From Paulinella micropora (taxonomy: Eukaryota > Cercozoa > Imbricatea > Euglyphida): 64,000 nucleotides of DNA. The stretch covers positions 612,706 to 676,705 of the forward strand of contig BJOX01000170.1 in assembly GCA_009731375.1 (NCBI GenBank). Reading direction: 5' to 3'. The notes beneath the pieces are model-generated. The model was not told where the DNA came from, did not search any database, and saw only the letters and a program-made list of their open reading frames with translations. This document shows positions 1-9,024 of the stretch, in pieces. Numbering within the stretch: position 1 is the stretch's first letter; every line of letters begins with the position of its first letter. Both the position numbers and the translations under genes were made by a program.

Positions 1-32
<32 letters not shown>

Positions 33-776
33 CCAACTTCGAAGCGGCGTTTTTCTCAATCAGTATCCCTCAGGACATCAAGTGGCAAAGAACTTTCAAC
101 TTAGAAACTCACGTGCTGGGCATTTCATTTGGAAGACTATCTTGTGCAGGGGGGCGCCTTTGTGAAATTAATGCGATTACGTTTCTTCAACAGCTCGTTT
201 CTTTCCTTGTTGTTTTAAGTATCTTTCTTTTCTGTAATTTTTCTTTGGCGGGGCGCAGTTATGACACGTCAGTGCAGCTGTGGCTCCTAATTGCCCACAA
301 CCGTATTATTGGCGACCTTCACGCGGCGACATCATCCTTCAACCAGGTTCAACTTTGAACTTATTTTTCTCAAGCATTGTGAGGTATGGCAATACTGAGT
401 ACACCATTTGAAAGCACTTGTCTTGAGCTTGTAAATTGTGCTTTCAGACTCGCCGTAGCCGGCCTTACTAGTGATCGAGAAAGCTGAGCTCAAAGCTGGG
501 CCATTAAGTCTGCAACGTGTATCTCGTCAGTGATGCCACCTGTGTAAAACTTGACTCCAAACGGAAGCGTTGAAGAGACGATTGTTTGTCACAGTTGTGA
601 TCAGGGGATATATACTAAGTACCGGTAATGTTAGTTAGTATACTAACATTACTTAGTATTAATAGTTACCGGTTCCACGACTCAAGGTACTCTGATGATG
701 CTGTTAAAGATCATAGTACACTAAGCTACCTTTAAATGTGAAAACATTTATGAGGCGACGCCTCATAATAATATTA
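1..776. other. Left host flank, no gene recognised
   Basis: The window opens with 31 A residues. After that I see ordinary sequence with no convincing reading frame; short open frames here lack any recognisable domain. A near-perfect palindrome lies at about 611-675 (arms containing accggtaatgttag and ctaacatta, then a second ttaccggt), which could form a hairpin but has no assigned role. Confidence 0.5.
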
Positions 777-1042
777 TTGCTGTTGACATTCAAGACAACA
801 ACAAAAATTAGTTTTTCATTTTTGTGTCAGATTTTCATTTTTGTGACAGTTTTTCATTTTTGTGACAAAAATTCAAATTTAACGGTAACATTTCGCGAAC
901 ATTTACGATATTTTGCGGACGAATATAGCCGTTAATTTGAAAAATTCAAATTTTCACCCAAAATCAAAATTCCAACCAAAACTGAAATTCCAACCAAAAC
1001 AGAAAAATCAATTTTTTTTGTTGTCTTGATTGTCAACAGCAA
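777..1042. mobile_element. MITE copy 1 (TA target duplication, Tc1/mariner-like)
   Basis: A ~266-bp non-coding element with ~24-bp terminal inverted repeats starting TTGCTGTTGACATTC and ending with the complement GTCAACAGCAA. It is flanked on both sides by TA (775-776 and 1043-1044), the duplication made by Tc1/mariner-type transposases. The inside is AT-rich, with tandem 'ttttcatttttgtgaca' motifs and the inverted pieces ttaacggtaac / gccgttaa. A second copy lies at 21153-21425, just beyond the other end of the virus. Confidence 0.75.
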
Positions 1043-1124
1043 TACCTGACACTGCATTTTCAAAGTTACGCAAGCACTGTTATTACCTGACACTGCATTT
1101 TCAAAGTTACGCAAGCACTGTTTT
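1043..1124. repeat. 41-bp direct tandem duplication
   Basis: The 41-bp unit beginning tacctgacactgcatt occurs twice in a row (1043-1083 and 1084-1124), immediately after the MITE. Confidence 0.8.
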
Positions 1125-1322
1125 ATGAATAATTGCCACTGCTCAGAGAGCTGCCAGTGACCGGACGGTAGGCTGGGGTCGGAAGCAGAAGGCTGAGATA
1201 TTAATATTAATACTATTGCAAATAAGTTGAAGTTCTCAATATTTTTCTCAAGCCACCGTTCAATCCTGCCCTCCGAAATCCGATGATCTCCCATTGTATT
1301 ATCAGTATATATATATATATAT

Positions 1323-1566
1323 ATTTATATATATGGACAAGTCTATTTAACTATTAAAAACAAGCACAGAAAAAGACGAAAACACACACAGGAAAACAGG
1401 AAAGACACACAGGAAGCACAAAACATACCTTTGTTTTACCAAAATACGGAAAACTAAGCACACTAAGAGAGATTTGGACAAAATAACGGCGACAATTTCA
1501 TATTTTTTATTCTAAAAAATATATATTAAATTTCATTTATATGAAATTGTCGTTATTTTGTCCAAA
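1323..1566. repeat. Left viral terminal repeat, flop centre, second arm truncated
   Basis: The arm starts atttatatatatggacaag and runs to about 1490. It is essentially identical to the first arm of the right-end palindrome (20639-20816) except for a 3-nt gcg-type insertion at about 1488-1490. It is followed by a stem (gacaatttcatat / atatgaaattgtc) around a 35-nt centre at 1504-1538. That centre is the exact reverse complement of the centre at the right end. Only the first 18 nt of the return arm (1549-1566) remain; then the sequence enters the truncated helicase gene. The outer flank is (AT)n, so a target duplication cannot be judged. Confidence 0.85.
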
Positions 1567-1599
1567 CAAAAATATTTACCAAACTTAACATTAGAAAAT

Positions 1600-2187
1600 A
1601 TGTTATTCTTAGTCCTTGCTTCAAACGAAGAATGGGTAGTGCCAGCGGGAACAACTGAGCAACGATGGCTAGTCCTTGAAGTGTCTGATGAACTGGCACT
1701 TATGAAACCAGACGAAAAGAAAAAAGTGATTACAGATATTAGATCCATTGACAGGCAACGACTAGCGAAGTTCCTCCTTGAAAGAGACCTCAGCGAGTTT
1801 AATGACCGCGAAACAATCATTACAAAGGGACTGCGAGAACAAAAAGTGAAATCCCTTTCAAAATTGAGAAAGTGGTGGTTGGATTGCTTGAACTTGGGAT
1901 ATATTACAAACGAGTTGCCAGAAATTCATTTCGGTAAAGAGGTTTCAAAGAAAGCATTATACGATACATATAAAGCAAATGTAAATGATCCACACACTTC
2001 ACAAGTCAGTTTCTGGACCAGTCTTAGAAAACTGATGCCAAATATAGTAGAAAGGAAGAAAACGACGGAAGATGGTATAAGAATTAGATGTGTAGATTTA
2101 CCAACTTTAGGAGAATGTAAAAAGCAATGGAAGGTTATTTATGGTGATAATGAATGGACTTTTGACGATGACGACGACGATGAATAA
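1600..2187 (+). pseudogene. C-terminal stub of a viral primase/SF3 helicase
   Basis: The frame is open from 1558, but its first in-frame ATG is at 1600 and there is no N-terminal domain. The first readable segment, ASNEEWVVPAGTTEQRW followed by LVLEVSDE, matches the pattern after the sensor region of D5-like/DUF5906 SF3 helicases (SN-x-x-WVVPA then an arginine-finger-like R and 'fVL-VSDE'). It continues with the usual 'LL-RDLSEFN' and 'LREQKVKSLSKLRKWW' helices. The tail ends in a poly-Asp run. Primase and Walker A/B parts are missing because the terminal repeat abuts the gene, so this is a 5'-deleted remnant of the viral replication protein. Whether the residual frame is expressed is unknown. 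Confidence 0.72.
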
Positions 2188-2231
2188 ACAATATTAAAAA
2201 CAGATATTTTTTTTTTGCTATACTCATATAG

Positions 2232-2880
2232 ATGGCTTCACGAAAAACGAAGCAACAATTACTGGACGAAATAGCGACGTGGAGTTTTGATGGAATGGAC
2301 GTCCCTCCTACCATCAGAAGCACGAAGCAAGAAATAATAACATATTACGAAAAGTATAAAAATGTATCAGCCCCCGACCAATCCCCGCGGGGTGATAACG
2401 TTGAAGTTTCATTGCCCCCCATTGATACGTTGAAGAACGTCGTTTTTGATGAGACGGAAGAATTTACACCTTTCAAAGAAAGTGATATGAAGGAGACTGG
2501 TATCACCGAAATCAAGGCTAATGTGGGCGAGGAAATAGAAAAAAAGGAAACGGAAGCAAAAGAAGAGAAGAAAATGCCAATCAAGGCAAAGCGAAACCCG
2601 CCCGAGGACGGGTATAGTTGCTATGAAATAATAGTGGCACATTTGAAAGTATCAAAAAAACCCATTTGACTTCTTGTATATGAAAGTGGAAGACCGCACC
2701 ATATTACAGGAGGATATGAAGAAATGGCACGCGAGTAGATATGCGCACATACCACCCGAGCACCGTCCTATTTTAAAATATGGTAAATTGGATTATAAAA
2801 CATTTTTCCGCGATGTATTGTCTCAACACGAGGGCAAACTAACGACACTGAAGGATATGTATGACAGGTTTCATATGTAA
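2232..2880 (+). pseudogene. Unknown viral protein interrupted by a frameshift in an A7 run
   Basis: An ATG at 2232 opens 145 codons ending at TGA 2667-2669. A second frame that runs on to 2880 joins smoothly if one A of the A7 run at 2654-2660 is ignored: ...HLKVSKK then NPFDFLYMKVEDRT. Together they make ~215 residues. The N-terminus (KQQLLDEIATW ... STKQEIITYYEKY) has two short helices resembling a SAP-like DNA-binding fold, which is only a guess. The middle is Glu/Lys-rich and the end is a compact conserved-looking domain ending DMYDRFHM. The break could be a real mutation, a sequencing error in a homopolymer or programmed slippage. Function not recognised. Confidence 0.6.
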
Positions 2881-3508
2881 GCCGCGGTCAGTGCTATATC
2901 CTTGGTGACATCCATCTGATAGAATGTCGGCCGGAACGCGAGTGGTCTGTCCTCATTACTTTGTTTATATTTAATTTCCAAAGTAATCGGTGCGTCATTT
3001 ACATACGCACCCGTGTATAAATTCCACTCATAATTTACGATTCTTGCTATTTTACTTAATGAAGGATTTGTCGGATCGGGTACCGTCATATACCAACCCA
3101 TTTTGATTTCACTAGAGGCACTTTTTTGGATTTTCCATATACAATTAAAAGCACCCGTTAGAAAACTATTCGGATATGAATTCACTTCCGTGAATAATTG
3201 GTCGTGTGTATTCGTCCCGTCTGTAAAAAGAAACTGAAATTGAAACAAACCATTACCAGTGCCATTGTCTAATTCCATAGCACCAGAAGAGAAACGATGA
3301 TGGTTTCTCCTGTGCTTAGTGATGATATTGTTTTGCTACCAATGCCCGAAATATCAACATTGCTGAGAAATGTTCCCGCAACGAATGTTTTGAGAAGAGT
3401 CGCAGTATATGCGTTTTTGATTACTCTCGTCAATGTTGGCGTGGCGGTGACACCTATCGTCTTTGTGTCAATGGATTGTTGTTCTTGTGATCGGCCAAAT
3501 ATATTCTT
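2871..3508 (-). pseudogene. Broken minus-strand structural-type protein (start lost, frameshift)
   Basis: Reading the minus strand from 3508 gives K-NIFGRSQEQQSIDTKTIG... with AAG where an ATG is expected. The intact minus-strand gene at 16762-17991 begins MNLFGQS, so the start codon looks mutated. The frame runs through ~70 residues, then shifts near 3285 and continues as GAMELDNGTGNGLFQFQ to a stop at 2871. The second half is rich in beta-type residues (GWYMTVPDPTNPS, YEWNLYTGAYVND) and probably forms a beta-sandwich. No family is recognised. The 9-nt overlap with the gene ending at 2880 is tail to tail. Confidence 0.55.
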
Positions 3509-3605
3509 TTTTTTTTAAGACTAAATGTATATATACTACAATATAAAATAATAGAATTAAAATAGTCAATATCTTAATATTGACATTTGTCCAGAGGACT
3601 AAATT

Positions 3606-6600
3606 ATGAACCATTTAGGTAATCCATGGGCGTATCATTTTTACGGTTCTGTCATAGTAGATGAGGATTTGGAAATAGATGGTGTATTGTACGGTGACCA
3701 TATTGAAGCAAACTCAATACAAGCAAGAACGGACGACATATCAATATCATCACGAAATAATAATGCTTCTTTGTTGATATCTGATACGGGATATGTCTCA
3801 ATCAATAATGAATACGATTTACCATTAGCAGACGGCACAGCAAATCAAGTATTAAAAACGGATGGGTTGGGCAATACTTCGTTCGTGACATTATCTTCAA
3901 GTTTTATAAGCGATTTTGAACTGGATAAATTGACGGATGTAGTTATAACATTGCCGATCGCCGCCAAAAGTTATCTCACACACAATACATTCAATTGGGT
4001 AAATAAAACATTTCCTATAAATGTGGATGATTTCGGCAATATCAGCATGCTTGGGACTTTGAATATAACAGGAGTAAAGTTGCTAAACACAAAAGATGTG
4101 GATACTTGGATTAATGAACACGAAGCAAACAATGATAAAGTGTCGGCAGATGGCTCAATTAACACACACAGCGATGTGACGATAACAGGAACACCAGCAG
4201 ACAATCAACTACTCATCTATTCAACGGGGCAATGGCAAAATACGAATTCTCCTTTTCTTAGATTAGACGGCACTGCTAATATGACTGGCGGACTTAATAT
4301 GAACAGCCAAAATATTACGAATGTCGGATCACTAAATGGGCGAGTTGTTTCGACTTTGTATTCAGAACACGATGCGAACAAAGCAAAAGTTTCCGCGGAT
4401 GGCAGCATAGACACACACAGCGATGTGAAGATAACAGGAACACCAGCAGATAATCAACTACTCATCTATTCAACGGGGCAATGGCAAAATACGAATTCTC
4501 CTTTTCTTAGACTAGATGGGACAGCAAATATGACGGGCGGGTTAAATATGAATAGCCAAAATATTACGAATGTTGGCTCATTAAATGGGCGAGTTGTTTC
4601 AACTTTGTTTAGCGAACACGACGCGAATAAGGCTAAAATATCGGCAGACGGAAGTATAGACACACACAACGATGTGAAGATAACAGGAACACCAGCAGAC
4701 AATCAATTGCTTATCTATTCAACGGGGCAACGGCAAAATATGACATCACCATTTCTTAGATTAGATGGAACGGCAAACATGACCGCGGGGTTAAATATGG
4801 GCGGATTTGCTATATCAAATGTCGGTAATGTTGATGGGGTTGATGTTTCCGTTTTGGATACCTCAGTAGTTAAACTAACAGGCGACCAATCAATCGGCGG
4901 AACAAAAACATTTAGTAATATAATAAATGCGAGCGCGGGTATTGATGCGAAAAGTCAAAAAATAATAAATTTATTAACACCAACTTTAACAACGGACGGA
5001 GCGAACAAAACTTATGTTGATACATTAGACGGGCAAAATGTAAAATTGACAACAGACCAAACCATAGCAGGGACTAAATCATTTAGTAATATAATAAATG
5101 CGAGTGCGGGTATTGATGCGAAAAGCCAAAAAATAACAAATTTATTAACACCAACAGCAACAACGGACGGGGCAAATAAAACTTATGTTGATACATTAGA
5201 CGGGCAAAATGTAAAATTGACAACAGACCAAACCATAGCAGGGACTAAATCATTTAGTAATATAATAAATGCGAGTGCGGGTATTGATGCGAAAAGCCAA
5301 AAAATAACAAATTTATTAACACCAACAGCAACAACGGACGGGGCAAATAAAACTTATGTTGATACATTAGACGGGCAAAATGTAAAATTGACAACAGACC
5401 AAACCATAGCAGGGACTAAATCATTTAGTAATATAATAAATGCGAGTGCGGGTATTGATGCGAAAAGCCAAAAAATAACAAATTTATTAACACCAACAGC
5501 AACAACGGACGGGGCAAATAAAACTTATGTTGATACATTAGACGGGCAAAATGTAAAAATAACAGGAAACCAAACCATAGCAGGAACAAAGACATTTAGT
5601 AGTTCTATAACCACTTCACTCGGTATATCTTCAAGCGACAATATAACAATAGGAGCAGGTAAAAGCCTTTTTGTTGATAGAAGCGGAACGACGATAGCAA
5701 ACAAAATAGTTTTATGGGATGGCGGCACACCATCGGCGACAGCCTTTTTAGGCTTTGGAGTGGCTTCGGCAACCTTGATATATAATGTGAATTCTTCAAC
5801 AGATAGCCACGTATTTTATTATGGAGGGACAAATGAATTATTTAGAATTAATAATACAGCAATAACCGCCACTAAATCAATTATAGCGAATGGGGGCTTA
5901 AATATGAATAGCCAAAATATAACGAATACAGGTTCATTAAATGGGCGGGTCGTTTCTACTTTATTTAGTGAGCACGATGCGAATAAGGCCAAAGTGTCGG
6001 CGGATGGGTCTATAGACACTCATAGCGATGTAGTAATAACGGGGCCCGTTGTAAATGGACAATTATTAACATACAACGGCACAAACCGGGTCAATTCTAC
6101 GGGGTCTCTTGCTTTCCTTTCTTTGTCAGGCGGGACGATGTCAGGCGATGTTAAATATGGGGCTTCTGCTTTTACTTTATACACAGCACCGCAAACAATG
6201 ACAACCAACTCAGCCCCGTCTCCTTTTGTTGCTTCGGCTTCTAACGAATACAACCCCGCTTATTATGCTTTTAATGTCGACCAAAACGACTACTGGACAA
6301 CAGCCATTTATTACAATGACACAACGGGAGTATATACAAGAACACCAGCAACCACGAACACATGGGGAGGCACACCATACACGGGTGAATACATAAAAAT
6401 AGATTTAGGGGCGATTTATCAAATAAAAACTTATTATGTGCGGTCGTCTTCTGCGAACTTCATTGAAACTACCCCGTCTATATGGTATGTGGGGACGAGT
6501 AGCGACAATATAACATATACATTATGGGATAGCCAAACGGGGCAGGCGTGGGCAAGCCAAACGACGAAGACATATAGCCCCGCTTCAAATGCTACCGCTA

Positions 6601-7952
6601 GATATATTATTTTTATTGTAAATAAGACGGGAAGCGGTGGAACATCACTTAGAAGCCAGCCGAGAATAGCGAGTTTGTATTTTGATTATGAGACATTTAA
6701 CTATGATATAACAAATGTTAGAAATATAACAGGATACTCATTAACAACGAGCGGAGCCATAACAGCGACAGGAACCATATCAGCGAGCGGATTAATTACG
6801 GCGAATGCGGGTGTATCAGGGACAACATTAACGGCAAGCGGATTAATTACGGCTAATGCGGGTGTGTCAGGGACGACATTAACAACAAGCGGATTAATTA
6901 CGGCGAATGCGGGTATATCGGTTGTAAATAGCACAGCAGACATAAGAGGAGAAGCGAGAAGTGGGTCTCACGGCACACCCGTTGGTTTATATGTTTCAGC
7001 AAATCTAGGGCAGGCTTCTGCGGGTGTTGAATTTAGACACAGCAACGGCACTCAGGGTGTCGGATTTGGTTATAATTCAATATACGCCGCGGGAAGTGAT
7101 GGAAATCAAAACATAAATTTTTATGCGAAAGGAAGCGGGTCATTAATTGCTCAGAGTAATTTTTATACGAGTGCTATGTTGGTAGCAGATGGCGGTTCTA
7201 GGTTATCAATTCAAAATACAACAGATGGGGGAACTAATAATGGAATTTTTATGTATGATACAGGCGATAGTAATTGGGGGATTTATATGGCTCAGTCAGG
7301 GGCGGGTAAATCATTATCAGGGGGGTCGGCACCCGCAGCACTTAATAACGATTTTACTAGTTGGGCGGTTAGATTTAGAGTGAATAATGCTTCAACAACT
7401 GGTTTTATATGGGAGAATTCGTCAAATGCTTGTAAAATGTCTTTAAGGGCGGATAATGGGCAATTAGTAGTCCCGCTAAATGTTTACGTGACTTCGGATA
7501 AAAGATTGAAAACAGATATCAGAGAATGTCCAGGATTAGAATTGATTAACAAAATTAACCCCGTTTGTTTTCGTATGATTGAAAACAAAACACCGTTTAG
7601 AATGGGTATGTTAGCACAGGAGATGGACGAAATACTTCAAGAATTAAATATACCAGACTTTGCGGGTTTATCTAAAACACCCGTTAAGTTTCCTTGTGAG
7701 AAACAAAGTGAAGAATGTAAAATGAAAGGTATGAAAATTAAACCTGAAGAAGTTAAAATGGTTGAAAATGGAGATTATAGTTATTCTATTGCTTATCCAG
7801 AGTTTATAGCCCCTTTGATTAAATCGGTTCAACAATTATCAGAAAAAGCGGATAATTTAGAAAAACAAAATAAAATTTTACTTGATATACTAGAAGACCA
7901 ATCCAAACAATTAGCAGAATTAAGAGCCGTTGTATATCCTTCAAATGTCTAA
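3606..7952 (+). CDS. Giant fibre/adhesin with discoidin-like domain and S74 self-cleaving chaperone
   Basis: 1448 residues from ATG 3606. The N-terminus (1-~150) may anchor it to the virion. Next come three ~73-residue repeats (THSDVKITGTPADNQLL ... SEHDANKAK), a pattern typical of phage tail-fibre stalks. Then come 57-residue repeats (NVKLTTDQTIAGTKSFSN...), several almost identical at DNA level with a 171-bp period. Residues ~860-1030 (NEYNPAYYAFNVDQNDYW ... GEYIKIDLGAIYQIK) resemble an F5/8C discoidin sugar-binding domain. Residues ~1297-1400 start SDKRLKTDI and contain GMLAQEMDE, the signature of the Peptidase_S74 intramolecular chaperone. A coiled coil follows. Known S74 proteins trimerise and cut themselves, so this is probably the host-attachment fibre. 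It is fully open. Confidence 0.85.
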   Translation: MNHLGNPWAYHFYGSVIVDEDLEIDGVLYGDHIEANSIQARTDDISISSRNNNASLLISDTGYVSINNEYDLPLADGTANQVLKTDGLGNTSFVTLSSSFISDFELDKLTDVVITLPIAAKSYLTHNTFNWVNKTFPINVDDFGNISMLGTLNITGVKLLNTKDVDTWINEHEANNDKVSADGSINTHSDVTITGTPADNQLLIYSTGQWQNTNSPFLRLDGTANMTGGLNMNSQNITNVGSLNGRVVSTLYSEHDANKAKVSADGSIDTHSDVKITGTPADNQLLIYSTGQWQNTNSPFLRLDGTANMTGGLNMNSQNITNVGSLNGRVVSTLFSEHDANKAKISADGSIDTHNDVKITGTPADNQLLIYSTGQRQNMTSPFLRLDGTANMTAGLNMGGFAISNVGNVDGVDVSVLDTSVVKLTGDQSIGGTKTFSNIINASAGIDAKSQKIINLLTPTLTTDGANKTYVDTLDGQNVKLTTDQTIAGTKSFSNIINASAGIDAKSQKITNLLTPTATTDGANKTYVDTLDGQNVKLTTDQTIAGTKSFSNIINASAGIDAKSQKITNLLTPTATTDGANKTYVDTLDGQNVKLTTDQTIAGTKSFSNIINASAGIDAKSQKITNLLTPTATTDGANKTYVDTLDGQNVKITGNQTIAGTKTFSSSITTSLGISSSDNITIGAGKSLFVDRSGTTIANKIVLWDGGTPSATAFLGFGVASATLIYNVNSSTDSHVFYYGGTNELFRINNTAITATKSIIANGGLNMNSQNITNTGSLNGRVVSTLFSEHDANKAKVSADGSIDTHSDVVITGPVVNGQLLTYNGTNRVNSTGSLAFLSLSGGTMSGDVKYGASAFTLYTAPQTMTTNSAPSPFVASASNEYNPAYYAFNVDQNDYWTTAIYYNDTTGVYTRTPATTNTWGGTPYTGEYIKIDLGAIYQIKTYYVRSSSANFIETTPSIWYVGTSSDNITYTLWDSQTGQAWASQTTKTYSPASNATARYIIFIVNKTGSGGTSLRSQPRIASLYFDYETFNYDITNVRNITGYSLTTSGAITATGTISASGLITANAGVSGTTLTASGLITANAGVSGTTLTTSGLITANAGISVVNSTADIRGEARSGSHGTPVGLYVSANLGQASAGVEFRHSNGTQGVGFGYNSIYAAGSDGNQNINFYAKGSGSLIAQSNFYTSAMLVADGGSRLSIQNTTDGGTNNGIFMYDTGDSNWGIYMAQSGAGKSLSGGSAPAALNNDFTSWAVRFRVNNASTTGFIWENSSNACKMSLRADNGQLVVPLNVYVTSDKRLKTDIRECPGLELINKINPVCFRMIENKTPFRMGMLAQEMDEILQELNIPDFAGLSKTPVKFPCEKQSEECKMKGMKIKPEEVKMVENGDYSYSIAYPEFIAPLIKSVQQLSEKADNLEKQNKILLDILEDQSKQLAELRAVVYPSNV
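4890..5590 (+). repeat. 171-bp tandem repeats inside the fibre gene
   Basis: Units beginning cgggcaaaatgtaaaattg at 5030, 5201 and 5372 are virtually identical over 171 bp (57 codons). More divergent units flank them on both sides. The near identity implies very recent copy-number change by slippage or unequal recombination. Confidence 0.85.
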
Positions 7953-8292
7953 TAATCCAACAAGATTACATATGACACCGCCAATAATAGATATATCAGA
8001 AGGCGAACTCACTCCCGAGTTAAAGAACCGTGTCATATCATCAGAATTGAAACGACAAGAAAAAAAAGAAGACCACGAAATAAACGACGAATGGCGATGT
8101 TGTTGTTTCAAAGAAAGAACGGATGCCAGATTAATCAAATATACAATCCAGATGTTCATTATTTGTAGCATAATAATTCTATGTATTGTCAGATTAAGCG
8201 ATCCGAATATTACTTGCGCGAATGCCAACACGTTTATTGGTGTGCTTACTTTACTCATTGGCATAATTTGCCCGTCTCCAAGAATAAATTAA
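7945..8292 (+). CDS. Small two-span membrane protein
   Basis: The ATG at 7945 overlaps the end of the fibre gene by 8 nt, giving 115 residues. The first ~60 residues are polar and charged and contain a CCC cluster (WRCCCFKER). Two hydrophobic segments follow: YTIQMFIICSIIILCIV and FIGVLTLLIGIIC. It is therefore likely a membrane protein with an N-terminal cytosolic or virion-inner domain. Short membrane proteins are common in PLVs and virophages, but no specific family is recognised. Tight coupling to the fibre gene suggests co-expression. Confidence 0.65.
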   Translation: MSNNPTRLHMTPPIIDISEGELTPELKNRVISSELKRQEKKEDHEINDEWRCCCFKERTDARLIKYTIQMFIICSIIILCIVRLSDPNITCANANTFIGVLTLLIGIICPSPRIN

Positions 8293-8302
8293 ATATAGTA
8301 TA

Positions 8303-8527
8303 ATGAAATATTGTCAATCGTGTAAAACTTTTTATCCTCCCATATTTTTTATGAACCAAAAATGGAAAATGTGTAAAGAATGTGATTCCTGTCGCAAAAA
8401 AATGAATGTCGACAATACAATATGTATTCACATGAATAAACAAAAATACTGTTTGTTGTGTATAATGTTGGAAAAAAAACCAGAACCGATTATTCATTCT
8501 GAACCTTGGACGGAGTGGCTTGATTAG
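8303..8527 (+). CDS. Small cysteine-rich, zinc-ribbon-like protein
   Basis: 74 residues starting MKYCQSCKTFYPP. CxxC pairs recur (CQSC, CKECDSC, CLLC), suggesting one or two zinc-binding knuckles. The start lies right after a TATAGTATA-type motif. Its stop overlaps by 4 nt the convergent gene at 8524-8775. Possible nucleic-acid binding; function unknown. Confidence 0.6.
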   Translation: MKYCQSCKTFYPPIFFMNQKWKMCKECDSCRKKMNVDNTICIHMNKQKYCLLCIMLEKKPEPIIHSEPWTEWLD

Positions 8528-8775
8528 ATACTCTCACATTCATATAAGTGTGTCATATACCATCTATTATCACCCGCACACATTAAAGGCAGGGCTTCAT
8601 CAAAACTACGGCACATATTATTTCCGTTATTTATGAAAACACACTTAAAACCACTTTCCAAACCATGCTTTATACACCACACACAGCAATCCTTTTTTGA
8701 ATTGTTTGCCCGTGAGTAAAAGTCGCAGGCGGTACGCGAAATAACCGAGCACGCGAATAGCAAAATTAATAACAT
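8524..8775 (-). CDS. Small secreted-type cysteine-rich protein
   Basis: 83 residues. The N-terminus MLLILLFACSVISRTACDFY looks like a signal peptide with cleavage around residues 15-17. The mature part holds about eight cysteines (DCCVWC, FKC, NMC, LMC, YEC), consistent with disulfides. It faces the zinc-ribbon gene tail to tail. Role unknown; it could be a secreted or luminal virion protein. Confidence 0.55.
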   Translation of the reverse strand: MLLILLFACSVISRTACDFYSRANNSKKDCCVWCIKHGLESGFKCVFINNGNNMCRSFDEALPLMCAGDNRWYMTHLYECESI

Positions 8776-8779
8776 ATAT

Positions 8780-9001
8780 TTAACCCGATTTACCTTCCTG
8801 TTTAATTATATTATTATAAACCGCTTCGCGTTGCTTATCTGAAAGAGGTAAGCGGTAGAGTATATTTTGAGGTTTTCTGAAAATACTAGGGTTTTTATTC
8901 ACTAAAGTCTGAGTGATACGGATTTGGTCAATTTCCTTTCCTAGCCGTTCCAGTTCCTCCAGTTCCTCCTCGTCTTTGCTTTTTTCTTTTTTATTTTCCA
9001 T
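8780..9001 (-). CDS. Small charged coiled-coil protein
   Basis: 73 residues. The N-terminal half is Lys/Glu-rich (EEELEELERLGKEIDQI) and should form a coiled coil; the C-terminal half contains RKPQNILYRLPLSDKQREAV. It sits only 4 nt from the next minus-strand gene and shares the AT-rich gap 9002-9024 with the divergent gene at 9025. Function unknown. Confidence 0.5.
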   Translation of the reverse strand: MENKKEKSKDEEELEELERLGKEIDQIRITQTLVNKNPSIFRKPQNILYRLPLSDKQREAVYNNIIKQEGKSG

Positions 9002-9024
9002 CTTATATTATAGCAGATAAAAAA

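Noticed and set aside
113-358. 81-codon frame in the left flank
   Set aside because: No domain, no homology I recognise and no splice context; kept only as unassigned flank.
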